A DNA stretch of 64,000 bases from Oxytricha trifallax. Its lineage: Eukaryota; Ciliophora; Spirotrichea; Sporadotrichida; Oxytrichidae. The DNA lies in the NCBI GenBank assembly GCA_000711775.1, contig ARYC01000247.1, positions 1 to 64,000 on the forward strand, given 5' to 3'. A program made the position numbers and the translations under genes. This document shows positions 50,101 through 62,100 of this stretch, piece after piece. The notes under the pieces were generated by a model, which did not search any database, was not told where the DNA came from, and saw nothing but the letters and a program-made list of their open reading frames with translations. Position 1 is the stretch's first letter, and each line of letters begins with the position of its first letter.

Positions 50101-53100
50101 GTTGCTAATATATAAATTTAATAATCAAACCTATTGAAGAACCAGGTTGTCTAGTATAATGTTTAAAGGGTAAAAATATAAATTATAAGATATTTTTTAT
50201 ATTATTATTATTTAATGATGTCGGAAATTACAACTTGGCGATAGTCTATAAATCAAACAAATTTTTCAGTTATTCTCTCTCTCTTTATGAAGTTTATTAA
50301 TATTCTATTACTATGCTAACTTTTAAATTCAAATTTGAAAAAAAATCTAGGAATTAAAAACCTTTTTACTTATTTATTGGCTTTTTTGCATAAACTATAA
50401 AAAAAAATTAAAATTATATAATCTGGATATAGTAAAAGAAAGGATGTTATCTTAGTTTATCTCAAATAATCAATTATGCACTTTGATCATTCTATTATAA
50501 CATTTTAATTAAGATTTATATGGTCATAATGTATATTATATTTGATTGCACTTAATGTATATATTGTCATATTTAATTGAGCATTCTGATAAAATTATAT
50601 ATATTAAGTCCCATTTTAATTAAATAAAAATAGGACTTAATTTTAGTTGTAGTTACTTTAAGTAAGTTAATATTGCAAATTTAATTTCAATAATTATAGA
50701 CTTCAAAGTTTGTAAAATGATTGTAGCATATATGATGTATAATAACAATAAGATAAAATGGATTCATTTTAAATTTATATTCAAATTATCCTATTAAAAT
50801 AAATTTAGTATGAATACTTTTTGATTTTTCTATTTAATTAATACAATTGCTTTCTTTTTCAACTTAGAGCGTCTGCGATATCTTTTCTTCTTGATTTTAT
50901 TGTTCTATTTTGAAGAGCCTTTTGAATTTAAATTTTATTAATAAATATTATTATTTAATTCTTGGTTCATTAGAGAAATCTTCATTCATCAAATAAATTT
51001 AATTTATTTTAATGACTTTATATATTCTTATTAATTTTATTATAAAACGAATGTATCAATTTCTCATAAAGAAATTTTATTAAATTATTAAAAAATTTAC
51101 ATGTTTATTAATTTATTTATTATCCTCTAAATATACTGGAAAAAATTTACAATATTAATAAATTCAAAGACAATTAATGGTGTATAATAATGTGCCCAAA
51201 AACAATAGTTATAGATAAATGATAATTTTTTTATACAGCTATTTAGCGTAGTTTCTTACTTAGGTACTAATAAACTTTATAACTATTGTTGATTTAGATT
51301 ACAACTATAAGGGGAAATATAAGAAAGAGACAATAAAAATACTAATGGAAAAGAAAATCTTACACAATTTTAAAATAAGTTTTCCATTTCAGATTGTTTA
51401 ATAAAGCGGTATAGATTTTTTGGTTTAAGTATTTAATTTATGCTGACTTCCCTTATGTTTTTTATAGAGAGAAAATTAATCTTAACTATATATGATCATG
51501 ATAATTAAATTTATAATTATTCATTATTAAGGATGATTGTATCAGGATTATACAGTACTATTCCTTCTGGCAATTAGTTAAAGAGAATAGTGAGTTCATC
51601 ATTTATATTCTAAATCTAAAAATAAATTCAAATTAAATTATGAAACTAATGAAGTTAGATAACATATTTTTTAAGATTCTTCTCCTAGCTATAACTAGCA
51701 TAAATCAATTTTTAACAATCAATTAAATTATATTTTTATTATAAAAATCATGAAAAAATTTTCTTAATTCTTTATTAATATATCTATATTTTATAAATGA
51801 GAGATATGAGAGCTATTGCCATACATGATATACTTTACAATTCTTTACTATTTATATATATTTTGGAATTAGAATATTTAATTCATAAAAATGTGATTAC
51901 GAAGATAGAACGGCCATAGGTACTGCACAGTTTATTATCATTATTGCTGAAGTGTAGTACCAAGTGTGGCTGCACAAGAACCCAAAAACCATTTTATAAT
52001 AATTATAGTATTAAACATTTATATAGTAAAAGATAGCGTAATGATAGAATAGTACAAGGTAGAGACTTTTGATTCAACTGTCACCATGATAATATCTCAA
52101 GAATACAAAAAAAGGGAAAATTTTTATCAATATACTGAAAAAATATAATTATTAATTTCTTTATTTGCAATCTATAGTTAATTCGTAAATCGTTAAAGTA
52201 AAAATTTACATTACAATATATATATAATAATAATATTAAAATATTATTAAGCTGTAAAGGAAATCATAGTAATTAATATTAATACATCATTCCTTAATAA
52301 ACTTCGTAAAAATTAATAAACTATTTAATAAATAATTAGTTAATAATTTATCTCTATTTATGGATAAGGTTAGCAATTACCTATTTACTAGCTAAATTGT
52401 TATATTTATATTACTTTTTAATAAATTAATCTCTAATTTGTTTATGATTTTGCAATAATTAAAGATAGCATAAAAAAAGGAGCTGCATGTTTGGCAAATA
52501 TATGGTAAAATTAAATATATCATCAAACAGAAATAATTTACCAAATTTATTTATATGAGGTTTTTTCCATGTTAGTACCGCAATTGTTATTTAGATAGCA
52601 AATATTCCAAAGGATATGAGCCATAATTTAAGAGAATATCGACCTTGGGACATTAAAACGCTTTTTATTAATTTATTTTGAATTATTTAATTTCAATAAG
52701 TTTATTTTTAAAAATTTGCAAATTTATTGCTTTTCACTACCTAGATCATGAGAATAATGAAAAATATTAATTATCTAATTAATAAAATATATATATGAAC
52801 CTAAAGATCAGCAAAACTAAATTATATTATTTGTTTTGTTCTTAATAAAATAACTATTTAAATTATATAAATTTAAAATTTAAATAATAATGCAATTATT
52901 TCTTTCTATGAGATTATATAAACTTTAAATTAATAAAGGCTTTAAGCTTGATATAAAATAAAATTAAATCTTTGCTTTTAAATAAATAGTATAATTTATA
53001 TAACTATACTAATAAATAATGCTTTAAAGAAATATTATAATAAGTTTTTTATTATTAAATCCTATATTCAAGGAATAATATTTATTAATTATTAAAGTAA

Positions 53101-53920
53101 TTAGAGAATTTTACATTATTTTCTTAAGTTATTATTTTTACATTTCAAAAACTTATATGTCACAAATAAATAAATATCTTATTTAATATTTTTTATTACT
53201 GTTGGAATGTATTCAATTTAGTAAAATAAATTTAGTTGTATTAATTAAATATTAAATTTACCCAGTCAACAAATCTAAGTGTTCTCAATATTGAAATTTA
53301 AATAAATTCTATAGTAGTTTTAGATATATTTTACAAAAATTTTTCATATATCATTCAAAAAAACTATTTTTTTTAATTAAGCTGAATTCCATATAAATTA
53401 AAAGCACTTTTTTCTGCTTTTGTGTTGAGTTGAAATTATTATAGCATTAACAATCACAAACTAATTGTCAATGCCTGGAAGGAAATTATATACCACCATA
53501 CAGTTACCCCCCTTCGTACAGAAGTTTCCCTTGCAATTAACATTTAAATTTATATTATTTAGCAAAATAATTATATAAGTAATATATAGTACATATTTAA
53601 TGTATGTGTTAGGAAAATACTAAAGAGCTCTCCTTGGGTTCTTATAAAATATCTGGGGTAAGCATAAAACCTTCCCCTCCCTTAATGCTTAACTCAATGA
53701 GTATGATAAAACTTGGGTTTAAGACATTTCCCAGAAATGTTACTTTAAAATATTAATAATTATCTAATTTTTTAGTTAAATTTATTCTCCTTAATTTAAC
53801 GAATTTCTAAAATATTATAAAAAAAACTACAGTCATAGCTCTAATTTCTTAATTTCTGAATAAGTCATAGGTTTATTAAAGTTTTTTGTCCTTAAATGTA
53901 AGGAAGAAATTTGAGTCCAT
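43868..53920 (-). CDS. HK5: hybrid sensor histidine kinase, IES-interrupted
   Basis: Start ATG at 53920 ([20 protein letters not shown]). Segments: N-terminus 53920-53860, membrane about 52650-52480 ([20 protein letters not shown]) and 52020-51880 ([20 protein letters not shown]), PAS-like 51610-51520, linker 49515-49350, HisKA 49080-48741, HATPase 48312-47330, linker 47060-46800, receiver 46420-43868. Pointers TATTGTT, AACA, ATAATT and TAGGT are resolved. The stop is not fixed: the frame stays open past LAGVLQL, beside MITE J. An MDS-like piece of unclear origin lies at 53480-53745. 49520-51515 holds only IES-like DNA. Confidence 0.85.
44177..45608. other. HK5 IES, 1432 nt, pointer TATTGTT
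   Basis: TATTGTT at 44170-44176 and 45602-45608 (AACAATA on the coding strand). Removal makes [19 protein letters not shown] diverged copy of this IES lies at 701-1484 (HK1), where it was later invaded by TBE A and foldback F. Confidence 0.87.
45602..45785 (-). CDS. HK5 MDS: receiver middle
   Basis: Reads [20 protein letters not shown] then [20 protein letters not shown]. Near-identical to the HK1 scrap at 3790-4035. Confidence 0.85.
45832..46375. mobile_element. Foldback G, about 540 bp, between receiver MDSs
   Basis: Left arm from GTAAAAATTGTTTAAATTGC pairs with the right arm ending GCAATTAAAACAATTTTTAC; arms are about 240 bp. Conserved blocks include CACTCCAACCCAAACGATC and ATGACATTTCGTTTATTA. 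It lies directly beside the MDS coding [10 protein letters not shown], within an IES of HK5. No coding capacity. Confidence 0.9.
46376..46420 (-). CDS. HK5 MDS: receiver start
   Basis: Reads [13 protein letters not shown]. Its junction to TIQAILE could not be resolved cleanly: AATATT repeats exist but give the wrong phase, and ATATT gives an in-frame join that lacks two or three residues. Confidence 0.75.
46800..47060 (-). CDS. HK5 MDS: ATPase to receiver linker
   Basis: Reads [40 protein letters not shown] and [14 protein letters not shown]. Composition is clearly coding-like. No domain is known; it is the variable linker of the family. Confidence 0.7.
47330..47622 (-). CDS. HK5 MDS: HATPase C-terminal half
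   Basis: Reads [51 protein letters not shown], then a Ser/Glu-rich linker ([18 protein letters not shown]). G2 box intact. Confidence 0.92.
47623..47654. other. HK5 IES, 32 nt, inside DTG-VG
   Basis: Pointer AACA at 47619-47622 and 47651-47654 (TGTT on the coding strand). Removal makes VQDTGVGVKLED. Same codon as the 40-nt IES of HK3. Confidence 0.88.
47651..47704 (-). CDS. HK5 MDS: strand before G1 box
   Basis: A 54-nt segment reading NYDAKDKQIKVSVQDTGV, bounded by pointers AACA and ATAATT. Confidence 0.88.
47705..48133. other. HK5 IES, 429 nt, pointer ATAATT
   Basis: ATAATT at 47699-47704 and 48128-48133. Removal makes [13 protein letters not shown]. Confidence 0.82.
48128..48312 (-). 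CDS. HK5 MDS: HATPase N-terminal half
   Basis: Reads [39 protein letters not shown] and [16 protein letters not shown]-box Asn present; no IES at the HK4/HK6 positions. Confidence 0.92.
48313..48745. other. HK5 IES, 433 nt, pointer TAGGT
   Basis: TAGGT at 48308-48312 and 48741-48745 (ACCTA on the coding strand). Removal makes [13 protein letters not shown]. Confidence 0.85.
48741..49080 (-). CDS. HK5 MDS: HisKA domain
   Basis: Reads [60 protein letters not shown] and [18 protein letters not shown], then [16 protein letters not shown]. Uninterrupted at the place where HK3 has an IES. The extra residues FVVDLMK before TFQDL could hide a further in-frame IES. Confidence 0.92.
49350..49515 (-). 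CDS. HK5 MDS: PAS to HisKA linker
   Basis: Reads [40 protein letters not shown] and [12 protein letters not shown]. Confidence 0.78.
51520..51610 (-). CDS. HK5 MDS: PAS-like start
   Basis: Reads [20 protein letters not shown] followed by DTIILNNE. Confidence 0.82.
51880..52020 (-). CDS. HK5 MDS: membrane segment
   Basis: Reads [20 protein letters not shown] followed by [11 protein letters not shown], aligned with HK3 30380-30510. Confidence 0.75.
52480..52650 (-). CDS. HK5 MDS: membrane segment ending WKKP
   Basis: Reads [40 protein letters not shown] and [12 protein letters not shown]. Confidence 0.75.
53480..53745 (-). other. Coding-like piece in HK5, origin unclear
   Basis: Minus frame reads [20 protein letters not shown] then [18 protein letters not shown], and later [16 protein letters not shown] before TGA. 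G+C is raised (CTTCCCCTCCC, CCCCCCTTCG). It lies between the first and second recognised MDSs of HK5 but has no match in the other kinases. A GTTTCCC end-like motif at 53523 recalls the element at 9696, so it might be mobile DNA. Confidence 0.35.
53860..53920 (-). CDS. HK5 first MDS (N-terminus)
   Basis: ATG at 53920 opens [20 protein letters not shown] followed by [12 protein letters not shown]. Confidence 0.85.
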
Positions 53921-54984
53921 TATTAAAAATATTTTTAATAATTATATTTAAATTAATCTCTTTTAATTAAAAAACTATAATTAAATTTAGATTAAATTTA
54001 AATATTTATTATTATTTTGTAAGGTGTTATGATATGGAGGATAATTATTAATTATTTTTAATTATATTTTTTAAATTTTGTTTTAAGTTGAGATTTATAT
54101 TTTATTGCGAATATCAATTGGGTATAAATTGCATTTTCAATTTTAATCATATAATAATTTCACTAATTATGATCTAATTTTAATTAATTAATGATAGAAC
54201 AACGGGAAAAATTAATTTAAAATAGTAAAAAATTTATATTTCTTTAGTTAAAATTAATTTTTAAAAAAATTGTACAAAAATTTTGATCTTATAAATCTAT
54301 ATTTTTTTCAAGTATTACAGGATTATTTTTTAGATTTAAAATTAAGTTGAAATTAATTAATTATTTTTAAATTAACTTATGTTAAGATACTTATTAGTCT
54401 ATTCAAGCATGTCTTCAATTTATATAATGGCAAACATAAAAATTAAAAGGTTTAATTATAATTGTTTCCATGATTTATCTTCTCATTAAAGGAGTTATAC
54501 TTAATTAATTTTTTTAAATATTTGCTCTTACACAACCATCTTTTTTTCTTATAACAATTATTTTAGGTTACTAAATAATAATTTCTTATTTATAAATTCT
54601 ATTAAAAGGTACAGTTAATTGCCATTATATAAACATTTAATTGAGTGCAGGGAATTTAATTCTTTTAAATCAAAATATTTCCTATTCTGATTTCATTTTT
54701 ATCTAAAAGGAAATCTTTAAATTATTTTTTTTAATGATTATGATAATTAAAAAAATTATTCCAGTTTAAATAGTTGAGAAAGTTTAGATTAAAATTTAAT
54801 GAGAGTCTTTTTATTGGATTATTTATAAAGTTTTATGTAAAATATCAAATATAAGATAGTTTTTAATGAAAATAAATCCAATCTACTAGATCTAAATATT
54901 CATGAATTCTTTGAAATTTACAAAATAATGTGGATTTTTGTTGTCTTTATTTTTATTATACACTATATCATTTATAAATCAATT
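53921..54984. other. AT-rich spacer upstream of HK5
   Basis: No gene or repeat recognised. Confidence 0.5.
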
Positions 54985-55405
54985 AATATTGTAGGAATAC
55001 ATTCGAAATTTGGAGATTGTATTTAAATAAATTAAAATTAAATCAAATTAGTGGCAGTTAAAGTTGGCTAATTTAAACCTTCTTGGGCTCTTTCGATAGA
55101 TAATTCAAATTAGCTGGACTTTATTATTGGTGGCACTATTTTATCGCATCCTTGGAGCGAGATAAATCGACTTTAATTAAACACCTCTACATTCATAAAA
55201 TTATACTCTCACATTAAAGTTGAGTTATCTCGCTCCAAGGATGCGATAAAATAGTGCCACCAATAATAAAGTCCAGCTAATTTGAATTATCTATCGAAAG
55301 AGCCCAAGAAGGTTTAAATTAGCCAACTTTAACTGCCACTAATTTGATTTAATTTTAATTTATTTAAATACAATCTCCAAATTTCGAATGTATTCCTACA
55401 ATATT
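54985..55405. mobile_element. Palindromic element P4
   Basis: Near-perfect palindrome of about 420 bp: AATATTGTAGGAATACATTC at the left end and its complement at 55386-55405, inner GTGGCAGTTAAAGTTGGC, CTTGGAGCGAGATAA and a loop of about 45 nt. The youngest-looking member. It lies between HK5 and HK6. Confidence 0.95.
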
Positions 55406-56136
55406 TTGTAATTTTATTAGCATAAATATAATATTATACGGCTAGCTGGTCATATACAACCCTCTATATAGACTATTAAACGTAAGAAAGATTATAAAAA
55501 ACGCCTTTTGATTGCTAAAAATAGTTCTCGAGCTATGACCAAACGTAAATTTATTTTTATAAATAATAAAGAAATCATAATAATGTAGAAAATTTATAAT
55601 TATTTTTGGATCTTAACTATCTGAATATCATAATATGGGTATTTTAACATTTTCTTTGTAAAAATATATATTAAAATAATTTTATTTTGCAAAGAATTTG
55701 AAAAAAATAAGATAAAAATAATTAAAAACTATTAACTTTATTTAATTTAATATTTGAGAAAAATTATGAATAAAATTAGGTGGATTAAAAAAATCTTTAT
55801 TCAACTTTTAATAAATAGTCATAAATATTTTAAAATAATTGATTTTCAAATTATTTCATTGTTAATTTGTAATTTCTAAATCAAATATACATATTATTTC
55901 TATTATATAGTTTTCTATTTTATTTAATTCTAAAAATTTACATAAAAAGCTAATGATTTATAAGTCTACTTTAACAAAAGATTTATTAGGATTAATATAT
56001 GCATTTTGTGATACAAATTTTTCATTAATCTTAAAATTTAATATTCATCATTTAAAATGCGCTTAATTTTATATTTTGATCTTATTAGAATTATTTACAT
56101 AAAAAAAAATTTATCAATTTGCTAAGATTTAATTCT
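55406..56136. other. AT-rich spacer downstream of HK6
   Basis: No gene or repeat recognised. Confidence 0.5.
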
Positions 56137-56187
56137 TCATACAACAAGTTAGTATTTAGTCAGTATATTTCTGATTTAATCTGAGCT
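56137..56187 (-). CDS. HK6 last MDS: receiver C-terminus
   Basis: Supplies SSDQIRNILTKYQLVV and TGA, aligned with NSEQIRQILQENNII of HK4. It starts at pointer TCTGAGCT. Confidence 0.9.
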
Positions 56188-59100
56188 GAGACCCCCCTAA
56201 AAATATATTTTAAAATCTTTAAAATTTCTAAGAAAACTGCAATATTTTTCCGCACCTTTGATCATGACTGAAAAACCCCAAAAGACCAAACCAATAAAAA
56301 CAAAAGATTATTGCATACGGCATTAAGGTTCAGATTTCGTAAAAAAATTAACGATTTAGAAAATGTTTTTCTGGGGGGGACCTCTGAGCTAATCGGTTTA
56401 GTCATATATTCGTCCATCCCGCTATTCATACTCTTATTTTTGAACATTTCAGTTTGATATGCAGTCAGTGCCACTATCTTACATTTATTTTAGGAATTGA
56501 TCGTTTCAAGTCTCCTTATTTCCTCTGTGGCTTGAAATCCATCCATAATTGGCATATTGCAATCCATAAAAATTAATGTATAATTTCCCTCAAAAGCATT
56601 AGAATTTTCAAGTCGATCTGAGAATAAATGCACTGCTTCATCTCCGTTTGTAGCTTTATCAGATTTCAATTTAAATTGCATTTCTAGGATGGCTTAGATA
56701 GTTACAATGTTAAATATGTTGTCATCTACCACTAAGATTTTTGGTAGCTAATTTTCTCGCTATTATAATGGAAAATTTAAGAGGATGTCATCTTTTTTTT
56801 TTTAAAAAAAAATTGTATAATACAGATTAAAATTGAATTGACAATCTTCATATGTAATCCTCTAGTTATGTTGGCAGAGTAATTACTACTGAGAAGAACT
56901 TTTTTGTAAAACAATCTATGAGTGACTATTTTCAAATATGTCGCCTTCTTAATCGCCTCTCGGGCTTTGCTCTCCCATTATTATAAAATTCCTTTAAGTG
57001 TTCAATTCTCCATAATTTTAGTGTATTAGATTATCTGAGTTTCAAATTATATATAAATCAAAGCAGTTCATGTTATAAAATCAATCCAATTTAGAATTAT
57101 TTAAACTGCTGAAAAAATATGAAAATTCATTCAATATAAGTGTTTTGTAGTTATTTTTATATAGTTTCTATTGATCAGTTAAGAGTCTAAATAAGTCTTA
57201 TTATAGTATGTGTTGGTGTTCTGTATAGTGGTTAAGTCAATTTACGTCTATGAAAAATCTTCAATATCAACTTTAAGAAAAATTTAAAATAAGAAATTAA
57301 TATTATAAACTTGCTCATCGATTTATTAAGGGTTTAGAGTTTTAATTCTAATATTATTTATACATAATAATTGCTATAATTTTCAATTATAGATATATGA
57401 TTTATAAGTTGGTGCTGCAAGTTTAACGATAAATTTATATTTCTTGATTATTAATTTTTAATTCAATTATATTAATGTTTATAAATTTAGCTCCATTTTA
57501 ATATTGAGTATCAATTGTAATTTCCCCAGAGAGAGTCTCAACAATTTTTTTGCAAATACTTAACCCCAGCCCAATGCCAGAAGTGTTAATAGATGCAGTT
57601 GATTCGAGTTTTCCAAACATTTGAAATAGTTTTTATTAATCTTCTAACTTAATGCCCACGCCAGTGTCTGAAACCTCAATTATAAGTTATTATGTGGCCA
57701 TGTTGTATAACAAAACGTAAAATGATAATTTTCATTAAATATTGTTATAATCAAGAAAAACTCTAATTGATCCTCTGAAAGTGAACTTAAGTGCGTTTAA
57801 AAATATAAAAATATAAAATTTTGAAGAAGATTTAACACTATTTATCTTGTTCTCTATTCATAAATGATAAAATAATTTCAAATAAGCAGAGTGAATTAAT
57901 ATTCATCAATTAAAACTGTAGGAGGAACTTATTGCGAAAAAGTATAGGAGAGATTAATTCCTTTTTCTCTTGCTCAAATATTTAAATTAATAAAATTATT
58001 TGATTTATTTTTAATATAACATTCTTGCTCCTAGAGAGAATATTTCGATAAGCTAGGCCATTGATTAATTAATATCTACCTATTAACAGTTAGCTTTATA
58101 TTTTCTTTTTAATTAATAAGCGAATAATAACATTTCTGATTATACACTCATTTATAAATAGTATTTTTTTAATATTTGATTTTAGCAGTAAACTTGCCAT
58201 TTTTAATTTGAAAATAATCCAACAAATCATTAACCAAGAAATTCATAAAGTGTGAAGAATTTTTGATAATGCTCAGAAATAGTTGTCCCCTTTGATCTGT
58301 GATAAAGCTATCTAGGTTATTTAATAGTCCTATAATTGCATTGAGAGGAGTTCTGAGGTCATGAGAGACTGTGGCAGTCAGCATCTCATAGAAATGATTT
58401 TCTATTCGTAAATTTTCACATTAAATCATTGAAGTAAAATTATAAATTGATTAAAACAAATATAAAGGAAGTCAGGTTACGAAACATAATCATTGTGTGA
58501 TATTCATTGTTATATAGCAGTTAACATTTAGAGTTAGATTTTAATAATGAGAATCTTAACTATTTATTATTTTATCATATCACAATTTAATTATTGATAA
58601 TCCTAAAAATTCAAAATTTTACATTACTATTTTATATATTTTACTAAAAAAAGAGGTTCACTTGAATTACAGTAAACTTAACACAAAACTTTTCTTAAAT
58701 TTTATTGAACACAAATATTTTATTTATTACCAAAAGAATAAATAGAAAAACATAACAGAATTCATAATACGGAAGATATTTAGTAAAAAGCCATCCTAGT
58801 TAATGATTATTATTTAATTATTAAAAAGAGTTAATTAATTTTATTCATTGTTTTAGTTTTATTAATACTTTTATTATTTTAAATATAATTCATTAGAGAT
58901 GCTCACTACATTCCCATTTTCTATGTTATAGCTTCCCTGTTAAGATAGTAACCAAATATATTAATCAAAACAAAAGTATATAATGTTAGTAAATTAATAA
59001 GATTCGTTCGTTATTGATACTTCGGGTATAAAAATCTAATATCTTATAAGATTTGAGTCGAAATTTAATTTGTCATCCTCTGTAGCTTCTATAACTGATA

Positions 59101-62100
59101 TTTTTTCCAATTTTTTATCATAGTCCATTAAACATTTTGAGATGAGGAGCTTTTTATTACAATTATTTGTTAAAATACTTTACAATATTATTTTAACTAA
59201 TTTTCATGTTAGGATTAATTAATTTATAAAAATTAATCGCTTGTTTAGATGGCTATATTTTTCTTTTTATTGTGTCTCTGATGTCACATTAGGCTTAATT
59301 TATTGAAAATAAGAAATAATAAAATTGCTTAAAATAATAACACTAAGGATACATGCTATATTTTTAAAAGTAATATCAAAATAATAATACCAAAAAGCTC
59401 CATTAAATCGTATAAATATTTCATAAGTATTAAGAATTTGATCTTCTTTTTTTTATTGTATGTCGTAAAGCTCTTTATAACTAATAACGGAAATAAGTTG
59501 GTAATTTAAAATTATTGAAATTTGTTTAACAAATCTATCCTGCAACAATCTATATAAACTTGCTTTTGTTTTAATTTTGAATTATTTTATTATCTCATCA
59601 ATTTCAGCTCATTTTGCTAAATTAATATCCCTTTTATATATTTCAAAAGAAGACGATTTTTTTTGTTTACTAAGCAACTGCAACTCTTATATTTATTTTG
59701 TGTTTACAATTTGATTTAGTATAGTACTTGAATATTTTTAAGAATAAAAGTTTTATCTTTTTTTATTGTATAAGAATACTGAATGAGAATACTTAACATA
59801 TTATAATATATACTTGAATGAAGGTTTGAACTGACTTAGAATAGTTTCTTGAATTCTTAATTCACTAACGATACTTACTGATTTTATTAATTAAATAAAA
59901 TGACACCCTCGGGCAGCTGATCAAATAATTATTTCAACTCCTTGTTCATTTTCTTTATCTAATCTTAAATTAAAATAATTCTAGATTATTATTATTTTAA
60001 TTATTTAATAAGGGAAATTAAGGAATATAGATTATGGTATCTTATTTTGGAAATATTTTCTATATTAAAAGCTTAAGCTTACTATAATAAGAAATAGTAT
60101 CATATCAACTGATTAATTAGAGATTTTCATTACTCCCTATAATTATTTAATATATTTTTTAAAAATGTGAATGTATATAAAGGAAGGATTCTTTTAGTGT
60201 CTTCTCGTAAAAGAAGCAGCTATACATCATTACAATTATACAAACACATGAGAGGAAAATTAAATTAATAAAAAAGGAATATACATTATTTTGGAGAATA
60301 TATTAAATAATATGAAATTCATTTAATAAGATATTCTCTGATTTTTATTTTTTAATTTATTTTTCATAAGTTTTCATTAGATTTTTTTAACATATTCTAA
60401 TTTAAATAACCTATAAAAACAATTATAAAATTAGACTCATTATGAAATCAAATAAATATCTTAGATTTATTAAGAAAAAATAGCTTGCTAGAATTTAATT
60501 AGTTAAATTTATAACATTGTAAGATTTCTTTGCTTACTTAATTTTCGTTCAACCACAAATGGAAAATGTATAATTAGCAGAATTTTTATTATTTTATTCT
60601 TAATATATTAATTTTATAAAATGAAAATTGTAATTAATTCTATTTTGAGTATGCATATATAATTAAATAATAAGGTATGAAAATTGTCTATAAATCAGTA
60701 ACTTTAAGTGCCACTCCATAGTAAATATCTTATAATAACATAACCAATATAAAAAATACAATCATTTTATATGAAAATATTAAATATTTTAAATAAGGAA
60801 AGTTATAGAAGTCAGCGCCATTGATATTGAGGTATATATCCAATTACAATTCATAATGAAAGCGAAGAAACAATATAAAACTAGTCCAAATTAGTGTGAG
60901 TATAAACTTTAAAAATTATTAGTTTACAATAAATGTAAAAAAATTGCTATTTTTAATAATAATAATTATAAGAATCTATCAATTTATTAATTTTTTAATT
61001 TAAATTAAAGTTTACTTGGCTGCAAGGGGAGTCAGGACCAAAATTACTGAGGCTCAAAGTATAGAAAGGAAGTATTAAGCATGAAAAGTATTAATTTTCA
61101 AAAGTATTTAAAGTATTATTGATGCTCATATTTAATTTTTTGTTTAAAAATAATAATAATTTAATCTCTGTTTTAAAAGTATCGACCGACTTTAGTTGGA
61201 AATTACAAAAATTATTAATCTTAATAGAATCACAAATTAATTTTGAAATTTCCTTGTTAAAATGTAAAGCGTAGTCACTGCTATTATCTGTAAAACACGC
61301 ATAAATATTTACAATGTACCTATTTCTTTCTTTTTTAGAAATATCAAATTATTAATCAGCTTGAATAATTAATAAGTTTGAAAATAATTAAGTTTAGATA
61401 GGATGAATGATTGAGTTTAAAGCTATTTGAAATCTTGAAAAAGAGTAATGACTTCTTTGGTTAAGCAAAGAATTTCAACTTGATTTCTCTTGAGATCGTG
61501 GGAACCGATCAGTAAACTTTTACTTTCCTCTTTTGGACTGATCATTTAAAATTTCAAGTATAGATGAATTATCAGGGTTTTTACTCAAAAGTAATAGAGA
61601 TATCATTTTCAAATGTGAGAAATTGTTGCTTAATATATCAACAGTAAGTTTGTTTCTACACATCAGGTTAGAGTACTGAATCTACCATTGCGAAAAGACA
61701 AAAAGTATATTTACATAGGTGGAATTTTTAAGAATATTTTATCATGCTACCAAAAGTAGAACTTTTGAGAGCTCTTTTTACTTGTTGACCTGAAACATTT
61801 AAATCAAAAGAGAAGCAATTTGGAATCTAAATGATGAAGCTCTCTAATTTATTACTATTAATAAATATTTGAATTAGTTTTTAATAGTGAATATTTAAAA
61901 TAATTTGATATTTACATATAAATAACAAATCAGCCCGAACCCAACCATTAAAATTCTTAACACAACTCCAAACATTTTTTTTACCTTATAAGAATAAAAA
62001 TTTATAGCTTGCCTTTACTTTATTTTATATCTTTTGAAAGATGTAATTTAATTTACTTATCATTAATTTTTATTCATAAATTTTTTAGAAAAATAAACTT

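Noticed and set aside
60840-61370. A single 175-codon gene on the minus strand
   Set aside because: With only TGA as stop and about 80% A+T such frames are expected by chance; only the GC-richer part was kept, as an unidentified block.
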